A stretch of 64,000 bases of DNA, taken from NCBI GenBank assembly GCA_045125935.1, contig JBGVNW010000056.1, positions 1 to 64,000 of the forward strand, written 5' to 3'. Numbering within the stretch: position 1 is the first letter of the stretch; each line of letters begins with the position of its first letter. A program made the translations under genes and the position numbers. The notes under the pieces are model-generated. The model saw only the letters and a program-made list of their open reading frames with translations. It had not been told where the DNA came from and did not search any database. This stretch comes from CAG-877 sp045125935. Its GTDB lineage: Bacteria > Bacillota_I > Bacilli_A > RF39 > UBA660. Below, piece by piece: positions 36,916-45,078 of the stretch.

Positions 36916-37330
36916 TGAACTGAACCCCAAAAGTTGGACAGTTTATTAGTTAGAGGATTGTAACCTATAATTTACGAGGGACAGTCCTTTTAATTTTGCT
37001 TTAATTCTATCATAATTGTAATAATAAATATAGTCATCTATTGAAACTGATAAAATTGACTCATTATTTATAATAATTCGATTTAAAATTCTTTCTTTTT
37101 CCTTAGGACTATAACTTTTGCTTTCGTTAGTTCTAAGAATAGCAAATCCATGCTTATCAATTAATCTAACTAGATATTCAACACCAGATTTATTAATACC
37201 ATATTTTGATTTTAAAGAAGTAAAAGACATTCCATTCTTTCTATCATAGTATAAATTAATTCTTTTTTCATAATTTATTTTAGTCATATAAAAACCTCGT
37301 TTCTATTTCCAAGAAACGGGGTTCATATCA
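36916..37330 (-). mobile_element. Internally deleted IS3-family (IS150-like) element, MITE-like
   Basis: The 415-bp element begins (minus strand) TGATATGAACCCC...TTGGA and ends so that its other strand starts TGAACTGAACCCC...TTGGACA; these imperfect terminal repeats begin with TG as IS3-family ends do. Inside is one frame joining the start of OrfA to the end of OrfB. A terminator-like hairpin sits at 37293-37323, directly before the transposase start. No target duplication is clear. It cannot make its own transposase but could be moved in trans. Confidence 0.75.
36946..37287 (-). pseudogene. Truncated IS3 transposase, OrfA start joined to OrfB end
   Basis: The 113-residue frame has an N-terminal helix-turn-helix region typical of IS150-like OrfA (YEKRINLYYDRKNGMSFTSL, SKYGINKSGVEYLVRL) up to about residue 83. 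It then switches to DYIYYYNYDRIKAKLKGLSL, the well-known C-terminus of OrfB. The DDE catalytic core between them is missing, so it is not an active transposase. The DNA-binding head could still bind the ends. The fusion stays in frame, which may be chance. Confidence 0.8.
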
Positions 37331-37382
37331 TTTCGTTGCATCTTTTTGTTACTTCATCAATATTTATTTTACTATAGCTCAT
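37323..37382 (-). pseudogene. Short 5' gene fragment cut by the IS end
   Basis: ATG 37382 has AAGGTG five bases upstream and an extended -10 (TGGTATAAT) 20 bases further up, so a real gene start is likely. The frame reads MSYSKINIDEVTKRCNEMI and stops at a TGA inside the IS terminal repeat. The rest of the gene is not found beyond the IS. I do not recognise the product. Confidence 0.45.
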
Positions 37383-37401
37383 CTTCTCACCTTCTATTAC
37401 G

Positions 37402-37410
37402 ATTATACCA
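37402..37410 (-). promoter_or_regulatory. Extended -10 promoter before the truncated gene fragment
   Basis: TGGTATAAT on the minus strand. A TTGACA lies only three bases upstream of it, too close to be its -35. Confidence 0.5.
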
Positions 37411-37422
37411 TGTCAAAAGAAA

Positions 37423-37452
37423 AAAATAAAATATCCGAAGATACTTTATTTT
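37423..37452 (-). terminator. Terminator of the LTA synthase operon, UUCG loop
   Basis: A 13-bp AT-rich stem closes a TTCG tetraloop, which is unusually stable in RNA. On the minus strand TTTTTTTC follows. The stem overlaps the stop codon of the accessory gene. Confidence 0.85.
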
Positions 37453-38072
37453 AATTCCACTAAATACAATTTATTATCTTGATGAACAAATATTAGATTT
37501 GCTTGTTGTTGATAATCAGAAAATTCTTCTTCAGTATATGTCCAAACTACATCAACAGAATATGCACTCTCATCAGTTGTTTCACCATATGTGTAGGATG
37601 TATTTTCTACATTTTCTACTGTTACTGTATCTACCTCTGGTAACGATTGATTACGAGTATTATAAATATCACTCTCAACATATTTATAGAATGTATTTTC
37701 TGCATTTTCTAAGAAGTTACTTAAAATGTCTGGATGAACTATATCTACTCCACCAACATCTGTTTTAGCAGATTTATCAGATAGCGAATAAAAATCTACA
37801 ATAAACATTTCTGATAGTTTGCTTGCATAAGCACTTTCATCTACTTCTTCTGAATTCAATATTTCAATTAACTCTTTAAATAGTGACTGATAATGCTTAC
37901 TTTTGTTATCTTTTAAAACATAACCATAATCATCAATTTGATCAATTACTTTTGCTTCTTTTACTTCTTCTTTTTTAGGAATTAATTTTGATACTACTAA
38001 ACACCCTAGAATTATAATTACTATAATAATTAGAATCATTATTATACGTTTTACATTTTTCTTTAGCTTCAT
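37446..38072 (-). CDS. Single-pass extracellular protein, partner of LTA synthase
   Basis: The 208-residue protein has a Lys-rich head, one membrane helix (~9-30) and an acidic outer domain of ~175 residues with helices followed by beta strands (SVDVVWTYTEEEF, LIFVHQDNKLYLVEL). No lipobox is clear: the GCLV stretch lies inside the helix. I do not recognise the family. It starts one base after the LTA synthase stop and shares its terminator. It is therefore probably co-translated and may assist teichoic acid synthesis or sense its product. Confidence 0.75.
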   Translation of the reverse strand: MKLKKNVKRIIMILIIIVIIILGCLVVSKLIPKKEEVKEAKVIDQIDDYGYVLKDNKSKHYQSLFKELIEILNSEEVDESAYASKLSEMFIVDFYSLSDKSAKTDVGGVDIVHPDILSNFLENAENTFYKYVESDIYNTRNQSLPEVDTVTVENVENTSYTYGETTDESAYSVDVVWTYTEEEFSDYQQQANLIFVHQDNKLYLVELK

Positions 38073-38073
38073 A

Positions 38074-40158
38074 CTAAATTCCTTTCTCTACTTCTTCTAG
38101 TATTTGTTCGTCTGCTTCTTCTTCAAGTAGATTAAATACAATTATATCATTAGAAACATCTAGTAGTGCATTGGTGTATTCTGTATTTTGTTTCAATTCT
38201 TCTTCACTAATAGCTTCACCATTTAAGGATAAATATTCCATCTTTTGACTATTATAGTAAGCTTTGTTAGTAACCCAATTACCGTTTGGAAAGCATACAA
38301 TGTTTTCGCCAATTACATTGAAAATATCATGTCCTAATTGATATTCATTATATATACCAAGCATATTTCCTAATGTAGGAAGAGCATCATACATTCCCAT
38401 TACTTCTGTTACTTCTTGATTATATTCTGTTCCTGCCATATCTTTAGTCCAAATAATAAATGGAACTTTACGGCCTAATTCATACTGATATGAACCATAT
38501 TCTTGATAGTTAGGATCATCTTTATCTAAGATATCATCTGTTTCTTTATCATAGTTATATAATCTATTCCAATCACTTTTTGAAAGACGAGCATCATGGT
38601 CTCCATAAGTTACTAGTACAGTATCCTCTAATAATCCAGCCTCATCTAATTGCTCTATAAAATTACCTAGAGCACCATCTGCATAGTGATATGATTTGAA
38701 ATAGTTTCCTAATTTTGTTCCTTCCATGTATGGGTAACTTACTTCTTCAGTAGTTCCATCTTCATGTGTAATTGTTTCCTTAATATCAACATCAAATTCA
38801 CCATATTTTTCAGTATCTGAGAATGGTGTGTGATTTGTTAACATAATCATTGTTCCATACCAATTTTCGTGCTCTTCATTAATTTGTTGTAATTTTGGAA
38901 TTGATTGTGTAAAAAATTCAACATCTGATAAACCTAGACCAATTGTTGTTTCGGCAGTTACTTCATAATCCTTTTTACTATAGAATTTTTGATATCCAAG
39001 ACTTTGATACATGGTTCTACGATTCCAGAAATCAGCATTATTGGCATGCATACTAAATGTATAATAGCCTTTTTCACTTAATAGATTTTGAATTGAATTA
39101 TATTTTCTTTTTGGATATGATACAAATGCTGTTCCACTTTTGGTAGGCATAAGTGAAGTTGAGAATGTTAATTCAGCATCACTACTTGTTCCAACACTAA
39201 CTTGTGAATAAAAGTTAGAAAAGTACATTCCTTCTTTTGAAAGTTTATTTAATGTTGGAGTAACTTCTTCACCATTAAATTCCATTCCAATTACGTTTTG
39301 TTGCATACTTTCAGCGTGGATTACAAGGACATTTTTATCTTTAAATATATTTGTATATTCATTAGTTTCGACATCTTCTTTATCAGCAAAATAATCATTA
39401 AAATTCTTTTTAGCCTTATCATAACCAAACATTGAATTTAACTTAGGTTGAATAGACGTAATTAAATCTGAGCTTTGATAAATATAAATACCAAAACGCA
39501 TAACAATATATTCTTTGTTCCATTGTTTAACAAATCTTGAAATATCTAGTGATGTCATTGTTACGACAAATAGAGCCAAAACAGTTGCTCCAACACTTAA
39601 TGTTCTTGTCATTCGTTTTTTACGTTCGGATTTTACTTCTATTTTTTTATAATAATTTTTTTTCTTTAATTTAGAATTAATGATAATTAAGGAAATTGGT
39701 CCAATTACGTATATTAAATCTTTCAATTGAATAACATTTTCTACTACTGCATCGCCAACAGCGCCAACATATTGTGTTAGTGATAGCATTGATACAGAGG
39801 CAAATGATGAATAGAAAGTGTAATATACTGAATTAATCATACATATTGCACTAAAAAATATTGTAAGTGACATGTAATACGTGAAACGATTTTTAGGTTT
39901 GAATAAGTAGCCAAATGCACCAGCTATAATTACTACAGCTAAGTCTCCCATGAAAGCTTTTATTGAGAATATGCTACTTAGTGTTGGAATACAGAAACAT
40001 CTCAATAACGTTGCATTTACTATACATACTATTGCATATGTTATAAATAGTGTATTATTTTTTATGTATTCACGGATTAAATGTTCGTTCTTAACTTTTT
40101 TTAGTGCAGTTACTATTTTTTCTTTTATTTTATTTAATTTGAATTTTATTCTTTTCAT
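38074..40158 (-). CDS. LtaS-family glycerol/polyol phosphate transferase
   Basis: The 694-residue protein has five N-terminal membrane helices and a sulfatase-fold outer domain. Motifs are VLVIHAESMQQNVIG (metal-binding Glu), TPTLNKLSKEGMYFSNFYSQ, SVGTSSDAELTFS (the nucleophile Thr in GTSSD), SMHANNADFWNR and VTYGDHDARLS (metal-binding Asp-His). LtaS enzymes use phosphatidylglycerol to polymerise lipoteichoic acid outside the membrane. Length is close to the family norm (~640-720), with a ~60-residue acidic tail. It heads a two-gene operon with a TTGAAA-17-TATAAT promoter. The exact polymer (LTA or another phosphoglycerol-modified glycan) is not decided. Confidence 0.88.
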   Translation of the reverse strand: MKRIKFKLNKIKEKIVTALKKVKNEHLIREYIKNNTLFITYAIVCIVNATLLRCFCIPTLSSIFSIKAFMGDLAVVIIAGAFGYLFKPKNRFTYYMSLTIFFSAICMINSVYYTFYSSFASVSMLSLTQYVGAVGDAVVENVIQLKDLIYVIGPISLIIINSKLKKKNYYKKIEVKSERKKRMTRTLSVGATVLALFVVTMTSLDISRFVKQWNKEYIVMRFGIYIYQSSDLITSIQPKLNSMFGYDKAKKNFNDYFADKEDVETNEYTNIFKDKNVLVIHAESMQQNVIGMEFNGEEVTPTLNKLSKEGMYFSNFYSQVSVGTSSDAELTFSTSLMPTKSGTAFVSYPKRKYNSIQNLLSEKGYYTFSMHANNADFWNRRTMYQSLGYQKFYSKKDYEVTAETTIGLGLSDVEFFTQSIPKLQQINEEHENWYGTMIMLTNHTPFSDTEKYGEFDVDIKETITHEDGTTEEVSYPYMEGTKLGNYFKSYHYADGALGNFIEQLDEAGLLEDTVLVTYGDHDARLSKSDWNRLYNYDKETDDILDKDDPNYQEYGSYQYELGRKVPFIIWTKDMAGTEYNQEVTEVMGMYDALPTLGNMLGIYNEYQLGHDIFNVIGENIVCFPNGNWVTNKAYYNSQKMEYLSLNGEAISEEELKQNTEYTNALLDVSNDIIVFNLLEEEADEQILEEVEKGI

Positions 40159-40178
40159 TTACATAACCTCACTAGTTT

Positions 40179-40207
40179 ATTATAGCATTATTATATATTT
40201 TTTTCAA
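40179..40207 (-). promoter_or_regulatory. Promoter of the LTA synthase operon
   Basis: On the minus strand TTGAAA (40207-40202) and TATAAT (40184-40179) are 17 bases apart, with TGC making an extended -10. Confidence 0.8.
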
Positions 40208-40226
40208 CTTACTAGTTTTTTAGGGT

Positions 40227-40253
40227 AAAAGAAAAGAAATGATTACTCATTCC
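40227..40253 (-). terminator. Terminator of the YihY-like gene
   Basis: GGAATGA and TCATTTC form a 7-bp stem (one G-U pair) over GTAA, followed on the minus strand by TTTTCTTTT. It includes the stop codon. Confidence 0.65.
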
Positions 40254-41083
40254 TTTGTTTCTATTTGCTTTTCTTGTAAATTTTTATATGTCCCTGCATT
40301 TATTATTAATCCTAGGACAAAGATATATGATAAAACATAAACCCATAATAGTAAAATTAGGATGTTAGATACACTACCATAGAACAAATCATATTTAGTA
40401 AATGTATCTAGGTAGAAAGAATATACTTCTGATGCTATAATCCAACTTACAGTTGTAAAGATTGCTCCCTTAGTAGTTGTTGCACTGCCTATTTCTTGAT
40501 CTGGTGCTATTACATAAATTAATTTTATATTAAAGTAAATTATTGCTAAACTTATTGGGTACTTTATTAATTTATATATACGATAAAAGAAATTTACCGA
40601 TGCTTGATTACTTATATTTTCTCTTAAAAATGCAAAGATAGTATCACCAAATACTGGGATTGCTAATAAGAAAAAGACAACTTCTACTAAAATTATAGTC
40701 ATTAAGACTGCTTTTATTCTTCTTGTTAAAAAGTCTTTTTGTTTTATCTTATATATTTCATTTGAGGCAATTATTATTGAATGCATACCATTTGATGCAA
40801 GAAGGAATGCAGATACAAAAAATACACCTATATTAAAGTTAAATCCTTGTCCATTTATAATGCCTGATATAAAATCACCTACTGCTCCAGGAACACTTAT
40901 ATCTATTCCTTCTTTTATAACATCATAGGATATAGAAAGTTTTGAAGCAAGCGCTCCAATTAAGGCAACAATTGGTATTAGGGACATAACAAAGAAAAAA
41001 GCAAGATTTCCAGGTAAAATTCTTGTTTCAGGCTTTTTGACTAATTCAATAACCTTTTTAACAAAATTCCTAACTTGCTCCAT
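40247..41083 (-). CDS. YihY/UPF0761-family membrane protein
   Basis: The 278-residue protein has six membrane helices and the YihY pattern: LPGNLAFFFVMSLIPIVALIG near the start, a P-rich outer loop, and LLWVYVLSYIFVLGLIINA at the end. The family was once called ribonuclease BN, which is incorrect; its role is unproven, with links to envelope lipid handling. ATG 41083 has AGGTG nine bases upstream; an in-frame GTG at 41095 is the alternative. It is the last gene of a three-gene unit with the GGDEF-like protein. Confidence 0.85.
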   Translation of the reverse strand: MEQVRNFVKKVIELVKKPETRILPGNLAFFFVMSLIPIVALIGALASKLSISYDVIKEGIDISVPGAVGDFISGIINGQGFNFNIGVFFVSAFLLASNGMHSIIIASNEIYKIKQKDFLTRRIKAVLMTIILVEVVFFLLAIPVFGDTIFAFLRENISNQASVNFFYRIYKLIKYPISLAIIYFNIKLIYVIAPDQEIGSATTTKGAIFTTVSWIIASEVYSFYLDTFTKYDLFYGSVSNILILLLWVYVLSYIFVLGLIINAGTYKNLQEKQIETKE

Positions 41084-41098
41084 TCTTATCGTCACCTC

Positions 41099-43138
41099 TT
41101 ATTTTAATTCTTCTTTGTTGGCAATCATTTCTAATGTTGCTTCATTTATGGCATCGTCTAATGTTTTAATCTTATCTTGAATCATGCTATATCCGACTGC
41201 CGCACCAAATTCGTGAGGTAATCCTTTCATTTCTTTAGCCAATTTTTTAGCATAAGTTTCTACTTGTCTTTCACTATAACCAACTAGATAAATTAAGAAT
41301 TCATTACCATCTGTACGAATTATCTCACTATTTTCCAATTGTGTATTTACAAGTATTCCTGCTGCTTTAATAATTAGTTGATCTCCTTCTTCATGACCAT
41401 AATTATCATTAACATATTTAACACTATTTAAATCTACCATTACTATTGCTTGTGGATATACTTTACTTTCTTCCCACTCTGGCATTTTAGCATTTAAATA
41501 ATTACGATTCTTTAAAGAAGTTAACATATCTGTATACTTATGTCTTTCAGTAGTTTTTACTTTCTTAATTTTTCTTTTTTTCTTGTATATTAAGTACATT
41601 ATCAAAAGTATACCTAATGGTATAAATACTATTGCTAAAGCAATTGTATACACTTGTTCAAAGGTTGAATCTTCTAGTATTGAGGCATGTAAATTTTCTA
41701 TTCCACTATTACGATAATTGTAATATGAATTTGTATTAATTATATAGTTAAATAAATCATAAAATGCTTCATTATCCTTTTTGACCATGAATTTATAATC
41801 ATTCATCATAGTATCTAAATATAATAAATTATAATTTTTAAACTTAGTAGTTTGATAGTAATTATATATTTCACGATCTAAAACAATAAGCTTATCGCTA
41901 CCTTTTGCTAGTAATTCATCTATATCTTTATATCCTTTAATATTAGCTTTTGAATTAGTTGAAAAATAATTAAATAAAGAATCATCTTCTAACATAGCTA
42001 CATCTTTATCTTTTAAACTCTCAAGTGATGTTATAACGTGATTATCTTTTTGATATCCTAAAACAACATATTCTTCAACAAATGTTGATAGTGTTGAATA
42101 ATATTTATCATTGTTATAGTTGTAGTAATCAAAGTATACGTCTATTTCACCTTTATCAATAGCTTTTTGTAACTCTTCTTTTGTTTCATATTCTTTATAT
42201 TTGAAATTTACATCAGTAAGTCTTGTTATTCTATCAATATATTCTCCAGCAATACCTGCAACTTTGCCATTTACTTTTACTTCATATGGAGCATTTGATA
42301 CAAATCCATAAGTGTAAGTTTCAGCAATTAATTCTGTCTTTGTTTTAGCTGGAATATTATTTTTTTGAATATAATAGTTTAAATAGTTTTCATTATATTC
42401 ATCTACATATTTTGTAAGTCTCCATTTATTATAGTATTTAGTTACAATATCATTAAGTTCTTCATTATCATCGCTTAATGTTAAAACAACTTGTTTTTTC
42501 ATTTCTGTTAAGAAATAATTGATAAAATATTTATTTTTTTCAATTGTATAGTCTAAATACATAATGTTAGGCATAACAATCATATTTACTTCGTCATTAT
42601 CTAAGGCATCATATAATTCTGTTATAGTTGTGTATTTTTTATAAGAAAGATTTGTTCCGCCTTTTAGATAATAACCTATTTCTTCAGCATCTTCTTCAAA
42701 AACACCAAAAGTTATATTTTTCATATCTTTAGTATGATTAATTCTTTCATATGTTTTTCCAACTACAATATAGTTATCATTAAATAAAAATAGATTATTC
42801 TTTTTCAAAGTTGCTTCATTGTCTAATATTTCTATACGATAACTTGTTGTTGTTGGAGATGATGATTTTAAGTATGGAATTACGTTAAATTCTATTCCAA
42901 CATTTTCTTCAAAATCATTGATAAAATTGAATATTACCCCCTCACCATTCATTCCATATAGTGGATAATCATTTACAATTTCAAAGTCATATGTTTTATC
43001 ATTATTTTTCTCTACCCATCTTTTTTCGCTAACTGTCAATGTTGTTGTCTTATCTTCTTTATTGTAATAACGATAAACAAAGACAAAGACAAGTGCCGCT
43101 ATTATAATGGGAATAATTATAATAAATTTCTTTTTCAT
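41099..43138 (-). CDS. Solute-binding-like sensor with degenerate GGDEF domain
   Basis: This 679-residue protein has an N-terminal helix (~3-21), a ~470-residue outer region with two segments resembling family-3 solute-binding domains (TYERINHTKDMKNITFGVFE and LGYQKDNHVITSLESLKDKD contain the lobe pattern), a second helix (~490-511), and a C-terminal GGDEF-family domain. YTDMLTSLKNRNYLN and VMVDLNSVKYVNDNYGHEEGDQLI are typical, but the signature reads DGNEF (610-614), so diguanylate cyclase activity is doubtful. It could bind GTP, sense c-di-GMP or act through protein contact. It sits between a small membrane protein and a YihY-like protein in one operon. Confidence 0.82.
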   Translation of the reverse strand: MKKKFIIIIPIIIAALVFVFVYRYYNKEDKTTTLTVSEKRWVEKNNDKTYDFEIVNDYPLYGMNGEGVIFNFINDFEENVGIEFNVIPYLKSSSPTTTSYRIEILDNEATLKKNNLFLFNDNYIVVGKTYERINHTKDMKNITFGVFEEDAEEIGYYLKGGTNLSYKKYTTITELYDALDNDEVNMIVMPNIMYLDYTIEKNKYFINYFLTEMKKQVVLTLSDDNEELNDIVTKYYNKWRLTKYVDEYNENYLNYYIQKNNIPAKTKTELIAETYTYGFVSNAPYEVKVNGKVAGIAGEYIDRITRLTDVNFKYKEYETKEELQKAIDKGEIDVYFDYYNYNNDKYYSTLSTFVEEYVVLGYQKDNHVITSLESLKDKDVAMLEDDSLFNYFSTNSKANIKGYKDIDELLAKGSDKLIVLDREIYNYYQTTKFKNYNLLYLDTMMNDYKFMVKKDNEAFYDLFNYIINTNSYYNYRNSGIENLHASILEDSTFEQVYTIALAIVFIPLGILLIMYLIYKKKRKIKKVKTTERHKYTDMLTSLKNRNYLNAKMPEWEESKVYPQAIVMVDLNSVKYVNDNYGHEEGDQLIIKAAGILVNTQLENSEIIRTDGNEFLIYLVGYSERQVETYAKKLAKEMKGLPHEFGAAVGYSMIQDKIKTLDDAINEATLEMIANKEELK

Positions 43139-43147
43139 AACTACCGC

Positions 43148-43597
43148 CTATCTATTCTTAGTCCAAGAGATAGTTCCCTTTGAATGATGTTTATAACCAA
43201 TTATAGGGAAATGTTCAGTATCTCCAGTTTTTTCAATATAGATTTGAAAATCATAGTAATTCTTTTGTTCTGTTGAAAATGGCTCCAAAACCTTTGTTCC
43301 ATATGATTTTGCTTTGTCTAAATCAACATCTTCATTAACTGTTATAAAAATTTTTACTAATTTTCCGGAAATATCTGTTGATACTTCTGAAACAGATTCT
43401 TCTTTCAATGTTGTTTTTACTTTTTCATATGTTTCTTCAGAAATTTCTACTTCTTCAATTCCTTCTAGTCGGTTTCCATAAATTGCCTTCCCCGAATTAG
43501 GGAAAAATATATTTTTTAGTTGGAATAAAACTACTACTAATATCAAAAATAATATGATTGCGATAATAGTACCTTTATTTCTTTTTACATAATTCAT
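43148..43597 (-). CDS. Small single-pass membrane protein of unknown function
   Basis: This 149-residue protein has a basic head, one membrane helix (~10-30) and a ~115-residue outer domain with an alternating helix-strand pattern (SGKLVKIFITVNEDVDLDKA, YYDFQIYIEKTG). I do not recognise it. AGGATGTGAG supplies the ribosome site. It opens the operon with the degenerate GGDEF sensor nine bases downstream, so it may modulate that sensor. Confidence 0.75.
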   Translation of the reverse strand: MNYVKRNKGTIIAIILFLILVVVLFQLKNIFFPNSGKAIYGNRLEGIEEVEISEETYEKVKTTLKEESVSEVSTDISGKLVKIFITVNEDVDLDKAKSYGTKVLEPFSTEQKNYYDFQIYIEKTGDTEHFPIIGYKHHSKGTISWTKNR

Positions 43598-43626
43598 ATT
43601 CTCACATCCTAGTATTTTAATTATAC

Positions 43627-43655
43627 ACTATAGGTAGTTCTTTTTCAATTGTCAA
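43627..43655 (-). promoter_or_regulatory. Promoter of the 43597-40247 operon
   Basis: On the minus strand TTGACA (43655-43650) and TATAGT (43632-43627) are 17 bases apart. It lies directly after the gatB stop codon; a TATAAT further down has no usable -35. Confidence 0.7.
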
Positions 43656-43656
43656 A

Positions 43657-45078
43657 TTATTGCAATTCTTCCTTTAAAATGTCCATTGCTAATTTAGGAT
43701 TAGCACTACCTTTAGTTTCTTTCATTACTTGTCCCATGAAGAATTTAATGGCGCGATCATGTCCTGCTTTATAATCAGCAACACTTTCTGGATTAGATTC
43801 AATTATTTTTTTAATTACTTCTCTAATTGCTGAATCATCAGTAATGTTTGTAATACCTGATTCTTTAACTATTTCTTCTATTGACTTAGGACTTTCTAAA
43901 ATTGTATCTAAGATATCTTTTAGATTTTTACTTGTTAGAGAACCATCTTCCATTTTACTAATTAATTCTATAAATCTTTCTTTAGTTAGAGTTGTTTCTG
44001 TGATTACTTTTTCATTTTTATTTAAGTAAGCTGAAATATCTCCTAAAAGTAAGTTACTAGCTATTTTAAAATTAGTATTTTCATTTAATAATGTATTGAA
44101 ATAATCACTAAGTGGTTTATTTTGTACTAATTTATTAGCATTTATTGCTGATACACCTTTTTCTATGTATATCTTTCTTCTTTCATCTGGAAGCATTGTA
44201 ATTGATTTTGCTACATTACTAATCATTTCATCTGTAACATATAAATATGGAATATCTGGCTCTGGGAAGTAACGATAATCGTTACCTGTTTCTTTTACAC
44301 GCATTAAGACAGTATCACCTAATTTATCATCATAACGTCTTGTTTGTTCTTTAAATGTTTCTCCATTATCTAATAATTTAGCTTGACGAGCAATTTCTTT
44401 TTCAATACTTAAGCCTACGTTAGAAATTGAACCAATATTTTTTATTTCACATTTTGTGCCAAATGGGTCAGACTCGTTTTTTCTAATTGAGACGTTAGCA
44501 TCTGCTCGCATAGATCCTTCTTCCATTTTACAATCGCTTATATCACTATAAAATAAAAGTTCTTTTAATTTTTCTAAGTACAATTTTGCTTCTTCACTAC
44601 TAGCAATACATGGTTTAGTTACTATTTCAATTAGAGGTACACCGGCTCTATTAAAGTCTAATAAAGTTTTTGTTCCTCTATGTGCACTTTTACATGTATC
44701 TTCTTCAATATGCATCTCTTCTATTTCTATTTTTTTCTTTTGTCCATTTACTTCTATTTCAACATAACCATCATAACCTATTGGAGTACGACTTTGAGTA
44801 ATTTGGAAATTTTTTGGATTATCTGGATAAAAATAGTTTTTACGATCAAAGTGCATTTGTCTTCTTATTTTACAGTTTAATACTGTTGCAGCTTTAATAG
44901 CAAGATTGATTACCTCTTCATTGACTGTTGGTAATGTTCCTGGATAACCTAAATCAATTGGGCTTGTTAGAGAATTAGCCATTTGTCCATAACCATTTGT
45001 TGAGGAAGAGAAAATTTTAGTATTTGTTTTTAATTCCACGTGTACTTCAACACCGATAGTTGGTATATAATTAGTCAT
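43657..45078 (-). CDS. gatB: Aspartyl/glutamyl-tRNA amidotransferase subunit B
   Basis: The 473-residue protein has the GatB signature throughout: IGVEVHVELKTNTKIFSSS, DLGYPGTLPTVNE, MHFDRKNYFYPDNPKNFQIT, EDTCKSAHRG and DFNRAGVPLIEIVT, with the C-terminal YqeY-like domain ending GSANPKLAMDILKEEL. With GatA and GatC it amidates misacylated Glu-tRNA(Gln) (and Asp-tRNA(Asn)), needed where GlnRS is missing. I start it at ATG 45078, eight bases before the end of gatA and preceded by GGAGGGAAG; an in-frame ATG at 45093 lies deeper in gatA. Full length. Confidence 0.97.
   Translation of the reverse strand: MTNYIPTIGVEVHVELKTNTKIFSSSTNGYGQMANSLTSPIDLGYPGTLPTVNEEVINLAIKAATVLNCKIRRQMHFDRKNYFYPDNPKNFQITQSRTPIGYDGYVEIEVNGQKKKIEIEEMHIEEDTCKSAHRGTKTLLDFNRAGVPLIEIVTKPCIASSEEAKLYLEKLKELLFYSDISDCKMEEGSMRADANVSIRKNESDPFGTKCEIKNIGSISNVGLSIEKEIARQAKLLDNGETFKEQTRRYDDKLGDTVLMRVKETGNDYRYFPEPDIPYLYVTDEMISNVAKSITMLPDERRKIYIEKGVSAINANKLVQNKPLSDYFNTLLNENTNFKIASNLLLGDISAYLNKNEKVITETTLTKERFIELISKMEDGSLTSKNLKDILDTILESPKSIEEIVKESGITNITDDSAIREVIKKIIESNPESVADYKAGHDRAIKFFMGQVMKETKGSANPKLAMDILKEELQ

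Larger units (their letters stand above)
36901..37347 (+). terminator. Hairpin arms split by the deleted IS, probable LCP terminator
   Basis: AAAAGATGC (36901-36909), two bases after the LCP stop, is the exact complement of GCATCTTTT (37338-37346), which runs into TTTTTG. Between them lies only the 415-bp IS remnant plus 6-7 flanking bases on each side. Joined, the arms would make a normal terminator, and LCP has no other. Confidence 0.5.

Noticed and set aside
36608..36918. Several overlapping open frames on both strands
   Set aside because: They mirror the low-complexity Asp/Lys/Ser/Glu tail of the LCP gene.
37411..37416. TTGACA before the truncated gene fragment
   Set aside because: It is only three bases from the extended -10, too close to be its -35.
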